Source of the DNA: Smittium culicis
Taxonomy: Eukaryota; Kickxellomycota; Harpellomycetes; Harpellales; Legeriomycetaceae
Length of the DNA stretch: 22,428 bases
NCBI GenBank assembly: GCA_001970855.1
Contig: LSSN01000313.1
Span: 1-22,428 of the forward strand
Direction: 5' to 3'
Position numbers and translations under genes: made by a program
In this document: piece by piece, positions 10,985 through 19,871 of the stretch
Layout of the letters: each line of letters begins with the position of its first letter
Position numbering within the stretch: the first letter of the stretch is position 1
The notes under the pieces: model-generated
Database searches by the model: none
What the model saw: the letters and a program-made list of their open reading frames with translations, nothing else
Told to the model about the DNA's origin: nothing

Positions 10985-13818
10985 TGAACGATTAAATATC
11001 TATTTTTTGGTAATTTTTTTATATTTATTGATCATTGATTATATTTTTTTGGCTCTTAATATTAAAAATATGATAATTTATAAAATGAATAATTAATTTA
11101 ATTGATAATTTTAATAATCAAATAACATTTGTAAAAATTAAAAGTAATGTGAATAAAAACGGTTTCCGTATTTTTTTCTTAATATAGAAAATACTAATTG
11201 GTTTATATGATATAAGAATCGAATTTTAGAGTGAAATTTGATTTTTTTTTTTTTTCGCGAATCAATTTCTTCGACAGTAGTATACTTTTTTGCTTATTTT
11301 CCTCTTCATTATTTTCATTGAATAATAGATTTGATTATTTTTCATAAGTATGTCATTGTTTTTTTCTTTCGAGATCTCACTTTACACTAAAGTTTATAAG
11401 ATTATATAAAATACTTAGTATTTTCAAATTTAAATTTTTGATTTCTATTTCTAATAAATTAAAATAAAATTGATAAGCTTAATCAAACTCGTAATATATT
11501 CAAATTTTAGTTCAATAATTTTTTTCTGTGAGATATAAGTGATTTTATTGTTTTTTTTTTGTAATCTATATTAGTTAACACTATACATTCTTAAAACATT
11601 ATTTATAAATTTTAGTTAATCTTCATTTAAAATTTTTTCTAACACAACAAATTTGAAAAAAACGATTGAAAAAAATATGATTAAATTTATTTTTAGCATC
11701 TTATAAGTCGCCGTTTTTTTTTCTTTGTGTGTAATATTTTAATAATCGGCACTTTTAAATATATTAAAAAATAGCCTTAAACACTAAACAAATGGTTATT
11801 GCATTAAAAACATATGTATATATAGTTATTTTGAATAGAAGCACGTTTAAAAATTTCATTAGCTAAAAATAATTTTAAATTATACTTAAAACAAAGTTTC
11901 TTTAATATCATAAATGTCTTTTGTGAATATCAATCTTATTATCACATAATTAATTGACAAGAGCTTTAATTTATTAGTTCTTAAATTTATTCCAATCAAT
12001 CATAATTAGCATATAACTTTACTACAAAAAACATTTATCAGCATTATATATATTATAAGTAGGATAAAAAAATATTGATTATAGTTTACAAAGAAAAATA
12101 CCGATTTTAATAAATATCAACCAAATATAATTAACTTATCGCAAAAAAAAAAGATAAAGGGTAAAAAAATTAGAGGATAAAATAGAATATAAGTAAATTA
12201 ATAGCTGTAATAATAAATAATATTTAAAAAATGGCTTTAGTTTGATTTTACGAAAATTATAATGTTAAATTTAAAAAAGGAAGGTATTTTTTATTTAGAA
12301 AATAATCGTAAATTGAATTAATTGCAAGTATAATTATTTTTATAAAAATTTAAAACAAAGCCTCAGGCATGAAATTACGAGCATGAATATATGCATGGTT
12401 TTTGATAGTTTCAAGATGAATGAATCTTTTGAAGAACTTTAAGTATAGCATAATTTTTTAGCAGATACATTCAATTTTTTTTTTAATTAAGCTTATAATC
12501 GAGTTATATTTAAAATAGTTGAACCTATAGCTCGTTGCAAAAATAAAAATTTTATTTAATATTAGAATTTTTACTTTTTAAAGCTCTTGTTATACTTTTT
12601 TTCAAGTCTTTAATAATAAAATTATTCAAATACTAGAAATTAAATTTTATAAAAATTATTTGCATTGAATATATTAATTTTATCCTTCTGTGTTATAAAT
12701 CCGCAATTTTTATTGTTGGTAGTAGAGGATTTTTTTTTAGAATTTTTAAAAAGTCTGAATTTTATTTTCATTATAACAGCCCTAAATTTTTTTTTTTTTG
12801 AAATACAATATATCTAGATAATATCATCGTGAAATATTTAATACATTATAATCAAATCTAAATAGAATATTATGGAAATATATGGATATTGTAAATAATG
12901 AACTGAGATGTTATCTGAAAACTTAAATATCTCTCAAGGTATTTTTTCGAGTATTATCATGGTTATTATATACTATAAGATATTGCTATTATTTAAATCA
13001 TTTAAATCATTTTTGGTATTATATAGTTTGATTTTGAGTAATAAAATATGACGAATATTATTAAATCTATTTTTTCATTTTTTTCTATAAAAACAAATGG
13101 GAAACGCTATCTAATTCTGTTACCACTATCTTGCATATTTTTTAGTCGTTAAATAATAAAATTATGTGGGCTTATCGTCTGGTTTATGATAAAGTTATTA
13201 TAGTATAAAATATGTTGTAAAGCTAATATTTATCAAAGAAAATATGAGTATATAAATTGCGCACAAAAAAATTATAAGAATATGTACGAATATTATACTA
13301 TATGAAACACTTCATAAGGATTTTTTTCATTAGTAAAAAATGGTTTTTTTGTAATTAAAATATCATATGAAAACTAATTATTAATTTTGATATTAAAGAG
13401 TGAATTTTTTTATAATTCTCGCCGATTTTTATACAATTTCTGAAATTGATTTTACTACGAAAATAGAATCTCTATCTTTTATTTAAAAAATGCACGAGAT
13501 ATTACTTCTACGGATAAATTAGAGATAATCTGCTGATTTTATTTTCCATTATTTATTTTATAGATAAAATCCAGATTATCGCATTTAAATTAATATAATA
13601 ACTAGGGTTATATCTAGCTCTTATTAACCTTTAATTTACACATAACGTTCATTTTAAAATTATCAATCTCGTTGATGTGGTATTAGTGTATCCTAAATAT
13701 AAATTGTGTTTGAATGATTACATTTTTGTTAACTAAAAAAATTTCAAAGCTTGCGTGCGTAAATATTTTACAGTAGAGCATTATAGTTGTAAAATTTAGA
13801 AAAATTTAAATAATATAT
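10985..13818. other. AT-rich gene desert
   Basis: About 2.8 kb of AT-rich sequence with long T and A runs and no open frame worth listing on either strand. A 9-bp duplication (ATTTAAATC) near 12991 is the only small repeat noticed. No copy of either MITE family from the right half was found here. Confidence 0.5.
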
Positions 13819-13951
13819 GGGAAATTATTTTGAGAAGCGGAATTTCTCTTAATCCGTATTTTATACATAGCATTATTATTTTTATTTTTGAATCTATTAG
13901 AAAATATCATCGAATAGTTTATCTGATACAGCAAGCGACTTTAAATAGTAT
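13819..13951 (+). mobile_element. family 2 MITE, truncated copy
   Basis: It begins right after a TA with TGGGAAATTATTTTGAGAAG and the GCGGAA motif of the family terminus. It contains the shared internal block (AAAATATCATCGAAT then TTATCTGATACA) seen at about 19620-19655. The expected 3' terminus is missing. The copy stops where a possible hAT-like end begins at 13952. Confidence 0.6.
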
Positions 13952-13991
13952 TAGGGCATGGTAAAATAATCGTTTTTGCGAAAAAACGTTT

Positions 13992-14006
13992 AACGATTAA
14001 TCGCTC
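13992..14006 (+). repeat. target-site duplication of the short retroposon (left)
   Basis: AACGATTAATCGCTC is repeated exactly at 14149-14163, directly after the A-tail of the element between them. The length (13-15 bp, as two A bases may belong to the tail) fits retroposition driven by a LINE-type enzyme. Confidence 0.8.
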
Positions 14007-14148
14007 TCCTTGAACCAATGCCCAGTGGGTATGGAGCTGATAGAGCGGCGGAGGAGGTTCGGTTGAAAAAATATTTTTATAATATCTTTTGATAGTGTTT
14101 AGTATACTTTTAAATTATGTTTAATAAACTCTCTGAGACAAAAAAAAA
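14007..14148 (+). mobile_element. SINE-like retroposon, short form
   Basis: A 142-bp unit that starts TCCTTGAACCAATGCCC and ends in a run of A. It is flanked by a perfect 13-15-bp direct repeat. The first 60 bases are GC-rich for this window. They include a tRNA D-arm-like word (GATAGAGCGGCGGA) and a GGTTCGGTT box that resembles the B box of RNA polymerase III promoters. The two are closer together than in a tRNA, so the head looks like a shortened tRNA-like sequence. The 3' end (TTAATAAACTCTCTGAGAC) matches the 640-bp relative at 14332-14971. A truncated LINE or a structural-RNA pseudogene is a less likely alternative. Confidence 0.7.
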
Positions 14149-14163
14149 AACGATTAATCGCTC
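14149..14163 (+). repeat. target-site duplication of the short retroposon (right)
   Basis: Exact second copy of AACGATTAATCGCTC (first at 13992-14006). It follows immediately after the A-tail. Confidence 0.8.
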
Positions 14164-14331
14164 ATAATTTTGAACAAATTAATGGATCGTTCAAACAATT
14201 TATATTTATATTATTGGTCTATATTGTACTTGATGATTCAATGTAGTTGGTTATTGGTCGGATAATTACCGAGATATTTCCTAATCAGCCAATCCGAAAT
14301 TGAAATCGCTTTAATTATTCCTTTCAGAGAC

Positions 14332-14971
14332 CTTTTTTTTGTCTCAGAGAGTTTATTAAACAAAATTTTAAAGTATAAAATTTTTTTTAAAAGTTACTAA
14401 TAATAATAATAATATGATTTTTTAATAATTTTATTTTATTTTTTTTTCTTCACTAAAAAAAAAGGTCCCCTTCAAATAAAAAGGATATCTCACTGCTGTT
14501 ATCTACTAAATTCTAAAGGATATTGAATATTTCTTCTATAGATTAAGTATTTTAAAAATGATTTAGGCTCTTATAATTGACTATATTCATCCTACAAGAA
14601 TATTAGATATAATGAAACATCCTTGTGAGATGTTAATAAAATCTAACCTCTTTGTAAAAGCGTAATAAAAATGCGAATATCTTTATAAATTATTAATAAA
14701 GACAACTTTCTTTATATATATCCCTAATAACAATCCCCTTTGAGTATAAAGACTTTGATCTATATCTTTTCAAAGACAGAGATCATTATATTTATTGGTT
14801 AAGTTATTGGATAATATAAACACAAAGGAAAAGTATCAATTTCCCTTTGGCTTAACAAAAAACTATAAAAAAACATTTAAAAAGTTAAAAAAATATTAAA
14901 AAAATAATTTTTCAACCGACCCCCCTCCGCCACTATCAGCTCCATACCCACAGGGCATTGGTTCAAGGATC
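14332..14971 (-). mobile_element. SINE-like retroposon, long form
   Basis: Read on the minus strand it starts ATCCTTGAACCAATGCCC near 14970, carries the same tRNA-like head, and ends with the same CTCTCTGAGAC followed by eight A bases. About 80 bases at the 5' side and 45 at the 3' side are shared with the 142-bp element. Roughly 500 bp of AT-rich sequence lie between them only in this copy. Flanks CCTTTCAGAGAC (14320-14331) and CCTTTCACAGGC (14972-14983) agree at 10 of 12 positions, which fits an aged target duplication. No reverse transcriptase or other ORF is present, so it depends on enzymes made elsewhere. Confidence 0.65.
14590..14765. repeat. degenerate 28-31-bp minisatellite inside the long retroposon
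   Basis: Successive units start near 14590, 14619, 14648, 14679, 14707 and 14737. Several share a CTTTGTAAA-like start and a TAATAAA-like word about 15 bases later. Similarity is moderate and judged by eye. The array forms part of the interior that the short retroposon lacks. Confidence 0.35.
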
Positions 14972-15326
14972 CCTTTCACAGGCAGTTGTTTTTATTTAAT
15001 TCATTAGTTGGCCAACCATGTGACATAAAAGAACGTAATTATTTATCGAAAACAATATTTTGTTTAAGAATATCTTGATGCCAATAGATCAGTATTAATT
15101 ATCGATTTATCCAATTACATCTATTGATTAAATTTCTAGTTTTTACACAATCGTTGTTAAGCCTAGTTTTTATAATTTGTTATAAATTTTAAAGCCCAAC
15201 TAAATATGAAAATTGATTCCCAATGTAGAAATCTATTAAATTATCGCAGAAAGTAAACTATAACGTGTAATTATTGGATGTTACTATAAATGATAGTATT
15301 TACAACTTAATTACTAATAAAAATTT

Positions 15327-15529
15327 CCTACCTTTGCCTTTTACCAACTAGTTCTCGTTAAATTAATCAATATAATGATTCGCCATATTTATAAAAATAG
15401 CTATATCATTTGCTGGTATTTTAATAATGCCAATGATTTTTTGTATTTCAGAATTTTATAATTTTTTTAGAATTTCTGTTGGCTATTTTAGGTAGTTCAT
15501 AAACAGTCTACTGCCTGAATAAGCAATAA
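15327..15529 (-). mobile_element. family 1 (TTAA, piggyBac-like) MITE, degraded copy
   Basis: Reverse-oriented copy. The right part, CATAAACAGTCTACTGCCTG, matches the conserved subterminal block AAACAGTCTACCGCCCG of the family. The left part carries the TAATGATTCG block. Both termini have lost TTAA and CCCTTT through mutations, so the limits are approximate. It is the most diverged copy together with 19872-20069. Confidence 0.55.
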
Positions 15530-15586
15530 AAAATTTTTACCAATAACTTTCACATATTTATTAATGATTGGTTGAAAAAATTATAG

Positions 15587-15836
15587 CTATTAATCAACTA
15601 ATCGATTAACCCTTTCCCGTCCAGCACTCTTTGAAAAAAATAAATTTATTGATTCGTTTGTAATCTATAAGTATATTTATTATTTGCTGCTAAACCACAA
15701 TTAACCAGTATATTAACGAATCTCAGAATTAAAGTATATTATTTGAAAGCTATCGGCTATATGTTGTATGGCAAAAACAGTCTACCGCCCGTGAAAGGGT
15801 TAATGAGCTTTTATTCGATTAATCGATTAGTTGATT
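15587..15836. repeat. inverted repeat interrupted by a MITE
   Basis: The left arm ATTAATCAACTAATCGATTAA (about 15589-15609) is mirrored by TTAATCGATTAGTTGATTAAT near 15817-15839. Between the arms sits the family 1 MITE 15606-15803, whose TTAA target lies at the arm end. Before insertion the locus would have been a hairpin of about 20-bp arms, perhaps part of the hAT-like end described for 13952-15853. Confidence 0.5.
15606..15803 (-). mobile_element. family 1 (TTAA, piggyBac-like) MITE
   Basis: A well-preserved 198-bp copy flanked by TTAA on both sides. The ends are TTAACCCTTTCCCGTCC and, reversed, TTAACCCTTTCACGGGCGG. The GTAGAC...TCTAC-type subterminal inverted motif is intact on one side only, as in all copies. 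There is no ORF. A TTAA target with CCCTTT ends is the hallmark of piggyBac-superfamily elements, so a piggyBac transposase elsewhere in the genome would be needed for movement. Confidence 0.85.
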
Positions 15837-15862
15837 AATCAAACCATGTCCTACCTGGTATA

Positions 15863-16050
15863 TGGGATGTTCTTATGGGAAGCGGAACTTTATTCTAAGA
15901 AATTTATTTGCTCATCAGCATTATGTAAAGCTATTGGTTTTATCAGATAAAATATTTGACGATAGTTCTATCAAGATTTTTACAAATATAAGTTATGATG
16001 AAAAGTAGGAGAAACTAAGGAAAAGTTCCGCTACTCGAAATAGTCTCCCG
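15863..16050 (-). mobile_element. family 2 (TA-flanked) MITE, complete
   Basis: A 188-bp unit bordered by TA at 15861-15862 and 16051-16052. Its ends are imperfect inverted repeats of about 30 bp (TGGGATGTTCTTATGGGAAG before GCGGAACTTT, and the reverse of CGGGAGACTATTTCGAGTAG before GCGGAACTTT). The interior reads as the reverse complement of the 19533 copy. A TA target suggests the Tc1/mariner superfamily. No ORF is present. Confidence 0.7.
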
Positions 16051-16052
16051 TA

Positions 16053-16200
16053 CTTGGAGATTCTCGGATTGATAGAAACTTATAATCTTTGGAATTTTAT
16101 TTGCTGATTATAATTAGGTGGATCTATTGGCTAAAATATTTATTTCATTTTGGTGATACTTTATGAAGGAATCATCTTATGGTGTAATGTGTTCCAGCAT
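16053..16200 (-). mobile_element. family 2 MITE fragment adjoining the complete copy
   Basis: It starts immediately after the TA that ends the 15863-16050 copy, with TTGGAGATTCTCGGATTG, a degraded family terminus. It continues with the family interior (TTTATTTGCTGATTATAATTA, GGATCTATTGGCT, TTTGGTGATA). The far end is unclear because a family 1 MITE lies in the way at 16274-16471. Confidence 0.5.
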
Positions 16201-16273
16201 ATAAAATCGCATAAAAAATTAATAGCCAATGGGCAAAATCTTTTTTTTGTTTTTCAAATGTAGATTTCATAGT

Positions 16274-16471
16274 TTAATCCTTTCACGGGTAGTAGAGTAT
16301 TTTTTGACCCACCAGATATAGCCAACAGAGTTCAATGAAAATACTTTAATTCTGAGTCTTTAAGAAATATTGGTATATTGTAAAATAACAACAAATAATA
16401 GATTTGCTTATAAATAATAAACGAATCATTAAATTTGATTTTTTAAAGAGTGTTGGGCGGGAATGGGTTAA
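16274..16471 (+). mobile_element. family 1 (TTAA, piggyBac-like) MITE
   Basis: A 198-bp copy with TTAA at both ends. It begins TTAATCCTTTCACGGGTAGT and ends GGGCGGGAATGGGTTAA. The internal ACTTTAATTCTGAGTCTTTA and AAAGAGTGTTGG blocks agree with the other copies. Forward orientation is defined here as the GGTAGAC end first. Confidence 0.8.
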
Positions 16472-16562
16472 CAAAAAAATAGAAAAATCAAAATGACTTT
16501 AAAATTCCTCCAATAATATTAGCAAATAATGATTATTCAGGCCAATAAAATTAAAGTTAAAC

Positions 16563-16742
16563 AAAGTTCTCTCTTTGTTCAGAATTCCTCATTTGATAAT
16601 ATATTTTATTTGAATTTAAAAGTCAAATAAAATCATAGGTGAAGGAAAAGTTTTATAGAAAAAGTTCCGTTCCTCAAAGAATGCCCAATGTAAGCAAATA
16701 TAATTATTAAGAAAAAAAAATCCGGTTCTCGCAAGAATACCT
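16563..16742 (-). mobile_element. cluster of family 2 termini
   Basis: Three successive terminus-like words occur in one orientation: AAAGTTC...AGAATTCCTCAT ending near 16591, AAAGTTCCGTTCCTCAAAGAATGCCCA ending near 16687, and TCCGGTTCTCGCAAGAATACCTCA ending near 16740. They look like truncated family 2 copies stacked together. The matching opposite ends are not evident for each. Confidence 0.4.
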
Positions 16743-16773
16743 CATCTACATAACTTTTTATTAATCCTGTTAG

Positions 16774-16908
16774 ATGTACGCTCTGATTAGGAGCTCAACG
16801 GTCTCAACAGATTCGATTTTGTTGGTAGAGCTTAATTCCATGACTGCTTGTAACTTCAGTCTTCCAGCTTACTTGAAGCAATGCGTGGATGGGTCTTTAG
16901 GTTGGTAG
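16774..16908 (+). other. 44-codon ORF in a GC-richer island
   Basis: The island at about 16760-16950 has near 40% GC against about 20-25% around it. From ATG at 16774 a 44-codon frame runs to TAG at 16906-16908, with a stop just before the ATG. It reads like ordinary protein (contains TDSILLVELNSMTACNF). The minus strand also has an open stretch of about 35 codons there (contains SYVPKGKWDQSTNLKTHPR). I recognise neither. A relic of a transposon gene or a non-coding RNA are the main options. Confidence 0.25.
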
Positions 16909-16949
16909 ATTGATCCCATTTCCCTTTAGGTACATAGCTGGTAGGCTGG

Positions 16950-17340
16950 CTGTGGAATTTATTATTATTAGAATATTAGTTTTTTTATGCCTTACACCGG
17001 CTTTACTGTTTTTTTAGTTCACTCAACCGCATATTTTCTTTTATTGTTATCGTACCAATAAAATTCCTAGATTAAAAAAAAAAGCTTTTTATAAATTATA
17101 TATCAGTATATTTTAAATTTAGATTCTGAATTTTTTAGAGTAAAAACCTACGATCAACGTGTTATCTGTGAATATTATATTTACTTGTTATCCTTTTCTT
17201 GGTTAATCCAAAATTTAAAAATTTGATCATAAAAGTTATTATTCAGTTTTATTTATAAAATTTCTAGTTTTATTGGTATTTAAAACATAATTTAATTTAC
17301 TATATTTGCTATTTTTACATGAATAGTATTTAAATTTATT
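16950..17340. other. AT-rich stretch, nothing recognised
   Basis: No gene, clear repeat or MITE copy found between the GC-richer island and the next family 2 element. Confidence 0.5.
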
Positions 17341-17892
17341 TGGGTAATTATTTTGAGCAGCGGAACTCCAATTGAAACTTTGATACTCAAAAGCTTTATT
17401 TTTATTGTTTTAAGATATTAATAAAAAATATCGAGTAGAAAATTATATTTATTCAATAATTTTATCTGATTTACATCAACCATTATTACTTTTGTGGTGT
17501 TTGATTATTACAAATTTTATTTAATTACTGTATTTGATATTTTTTCCAATCAAGTAAGTGTAAAAGGTTTATTTATTTATATTGAAGAGTAGTTTAGAAT
17601 TAGGATGAAAAGAACTATAAACCAAAAGATGAAAAGATCCAAATGTGGGGAAAACCTTTTGGTTTAAATATGTAATTTGTGTAAAGTAAAGCGAGTTTTA
17701 TAAAACAGAATTAATAAAAGTAATATAAATGTGTTGGAAAACGTTTTTGCTTAATAATGCATTATATAATTATCAGTTGTTATACTATGTATTATCTAAG
17801 CCTCTTTATTTTTACACAAAGGTTCATTCCAGATTGTCATTCTTAATCATGACACTTTGAGGAAAAAGAAACGTTTCCTCAAAAGAATCTCA
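17341..17892 (+). mobile_element. family 2 element, expanded copy
   Basis: It starts TGGGTAATTATTTTGAGCAG followed by CGGAAC, and ends CTCAAAAGAATCTCA before TA (17893-17894). The family interior (AAAATATCGAGTA... TTATCTGATTTACATCAACC) is present in the first 170 bp. It is followed by about 360 bp absent from the 190-bp copies. That part includes a perfect 11-bp inverted repeat, TAAACCAAAAG at 17618-17628 with CTTTTGGTTTA at 17656-17666. It may be a longer family member or a copy carrying another insertion. Confidence 0.5.
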
Positions 17893-18222
17893 TATTTAGC
17901 TTTTTGGGGCTAATTTTTTAAATCCATAATACATATTTTTTAAAGGCCCCGCCCCTTTGTAAATTTTAAAACTGTGGTGATGGTTTTTGTGAGGTTTTAT
18001 TAAAATTTTAGCTTAGGGATTATAGATGGTATGATTAATCACTTTAATGGATTTCTTATAGTAGAGTAAACATTTTCAATTAAAATTTTATAGTATTCAG
18101 GGGTAATGCTTTGATTCTAATTGTAAAGCTGGTGTTTTTTTTCTTGATTTCTTTAAAATAACAGCTGTTCAAACTTTGGTTCATTTATTGAAAATAATAA
18201 TGAGACTTCCATGTAAGTTTAG
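17893..18222. other. AT-rich spacer with a GC-box-like word
   Basis: No coding region. AAAGGCCCCGCCCCTTTG at 17942-17959 is a GC-rich palindrome-like word in AT-rich surroundings and matches a CCCCGCCCC GC box. A GGGGC about 35 bases upstream could pair with it. No gene follows for about 3 kb. Confidence 0.4.
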
Positions 18223-18419
18223 ACAACCCTTTCCCGTTCAACAATCTTATAAAATATGAATTTAATGATTCTTTTATGGTTTTTAGGTTGATTTATTATT
18301 TGCTGCTAATGTTCAACTAGCCAATACCTTTTTAGGCCTCGGAATTAATGTATATTAATTGATCACAGTTGACTATATTTGGTAGATTAAAAACAGTCTA
18401 CCACCTAACAAAGGGTTGA
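18223..18419 (-). mobile_element. family 1 (TTAA, piggyBac-like) MITE, mutated ends
   Basis: Reverse-oriented 197-bp copy with the CCCTTTCCCGTTCAACA end intact. The flanking TTAA has changed to ACAA on the left and TTGA on the right. The AAAACAGTCTACCACCT block near 18390 confirms the family. Confidence 0.75.
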
Positions 18420-18812
18420 AGTGTTCGATATAAACCCTATATCTACATACAGCATTAGTAATTTTAGAAACATATTTAATATCAAGCTATGATTCTTTTT
18501 TAATCAAGTAATAAATTTTGAAGTTTATTCTCTTACATCCTATTTAACTTGAAAAGATCAAGCATAATAAGATCTATAATTAGATTATATGCAAAGAGGA
18601 ATAAATTATAACTTCAGAGATGTAAAGTAAAAGTCATAATCAAAAATATCTGTAGTTTTATAATTATAATAACTAATTTTAAGGAATACCTAAAGGCTAA
18701 AAAAGGTGCCTCAATTGATTGTTTTTTGGCTTTAAAGTGCTGAAATTAGATTTTCAACAGAAATAATGAAAGTCACTGGCGAAAATTTTTTATAATGCTT
18801 TATTCCTATAAT
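18420..18812. other. AT-rich spacer
   Basis: No coding region. A stretch near 18440-18490 (CATACAGCATTAGTAATTTTA) faintly resembles the family 2 interior, but not well enough to call a copy. Confidence 0.4.
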
Positions 18813-19009
18813 TTAACTCTTTTTTTTTCAACTCTCTTTGAAAAAATGAATTTATTGATTTGTTTATGATTAAAAATGAAACTTACAATTCGCTATTATT
18901 CAGCAAAAAATCAATATTTTTTAAAGCCTCGAGGTATAAATATTTTAATTGAACGCTGTTACCTATATTTTGTAGATCAAAAACAGTCTACCGCGCGGGA
19001 AAGGGTTAA
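18813..19009 (-). mobile_element. family 1 (TTAA, piggyBac-like) MITE, left half of a head-to-head pair
   Basis: Reverse-oriented 197-bp copy with TTAA at both borders. The right end CTACCGCGCGGGAAAGGGTTAA is well kept and the left end (TTAACTCTTTTTTTTTCAAC) has drifted to T. Nine bases separate it from an oppositely oriented copy. Confidence 0.8.
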
Positions 19010-19018
19010 CACACCTTA

Positions 19019-19215
19019 TTAAGCTTTGGTTCATGCGGTAGGCAATTTTTGGATCAACAAATAAAGCCAACTGGATTCAATGAAGATACTTTAATTCCGA
19101 AGCCTTAAGAAATATTAGCTTATTGAAATATGCAGAAAATGATAAACTTGCTTATAATTTTTAAACGAATACTTAAATTGGTTTTTTTAAAGAGCGTTGG
19201 AAGTGAAAGGGTTAA
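19019..19215 (+). mobile_element. family 1 (TTAA, piggyBac-like) MITE, right half of a head-to-head pair
   Basis: Forward 197-bp copy. It starts TTAAGCTTTGGTTCATGCGG (first end drifted) and ends GGAAGTGAAAGGGTTAA. With the copy at 18813-19009 it forms an imperfect palindrome of about 400 bp. Confidence 0.75.
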
Positions 19216-19532
19216 ATCGTTGGTGGTTTATAAGCAAATTTTCTAATTGCTGATAAGTTCCAGTAAATCAATAGATTAATGGTATTTGTATCTAAATTTT
19301 GTGCATGGGATATTGTTGCGATACGAGAAATTTTTCTATTATACTTTTCCTTTACTTCAAATTTTATTTGGTTTTTATATTCAACTAGAGTATAACATCA
19401 AATGGATTAAATAGATTAACCAATAAATCCACGTAATTATTGATATAAAATAAAATTCAAAAGAACAAAAGAACAAAACTATCTCACTATCTAAGAATCT
19501 CCCATATGCAGCTCAGTTGAATACTTTTTATA
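19216..19532. other. AT-rich spacer
   Basis: About 320 bases between a family 1 and a family 2 element. I see no ORF, repeat or RNA gene in it. Confidence 0.5.
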
Positions 19533-19722
19533 CGAGAGATTATTTCGAGGAGCGGGACATTTTCTGAAAAATTTTCCTGCTCGCCGTCTTTACTTTTATT
19601 TTTAAACCCTTTTAGAAAATATCATCAAATCAATTACCTGATACAACCAATAACTTTTTCTTATTGATAAGAGAAATAGAATCTTCAAGAAAATAAGCTC
19701 CGTCTCTCATAATAATATCTCA
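19533..19722 (+). mobile_element. family 2 (TA-flanked) MITE, complete
   Basis: A 190-bp unit bounded by TA at 19531-19532 and 19723-19724. It opens CGAGAGATTATTTCGAGGAG, then CGGGACATTTTCT, and closes with the inverse GCTCCGTCTCTCATAATAAT then ATCTCA. The internal AAAATATCATCAAATCAATT block matches the 13819 copy and is the reverse complement of the 15863 copy. Length and border dinucleotide agree with that copy. Confidence 0.7.
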
Positions 19723-19871
19723 TATTTCAATTAAAGGTCTAGCACCTGAAAATTGTTAAAGCGTACAGCAATCATAAATTCAAATCTCAAAACATTAGAG
19801 ATATTTTGATGCGTGGCTTTAGATTCAGATAAGAAAACCAACAAATAGTATCCCCAAAGTAAATATTATTA

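Larger units (their letters stand above)
13952..15853. mobile_element. possible non-autonomous hAT-like element, host of later insertions
   Basis: The left end reads TAGGGCATGGT. The right end, read inward on the minus strand, is TAGGACATGGT, a 10 of 11 match. Both are followed within about 50 bases by ATTAATCGATTA-type words, a theme I associate with many hAT ends. The flanking 8-mers match at only 5 of 8 positions. Inside lie two retroposons and two family 1 MITEs; without them about 0.7 kb remains. No transposase is present. The pairing of these two ends is an inference. Confidence 0.3.

Noticed and set aside
16770..16830. tRNA gene suggested by GCTCTGATTAGGAGC and GATTCGATTT
   Set aside because: No acceptor or anticodon stem can be drawn, and spacing between the A-box-like and B-box-like words is wrong.
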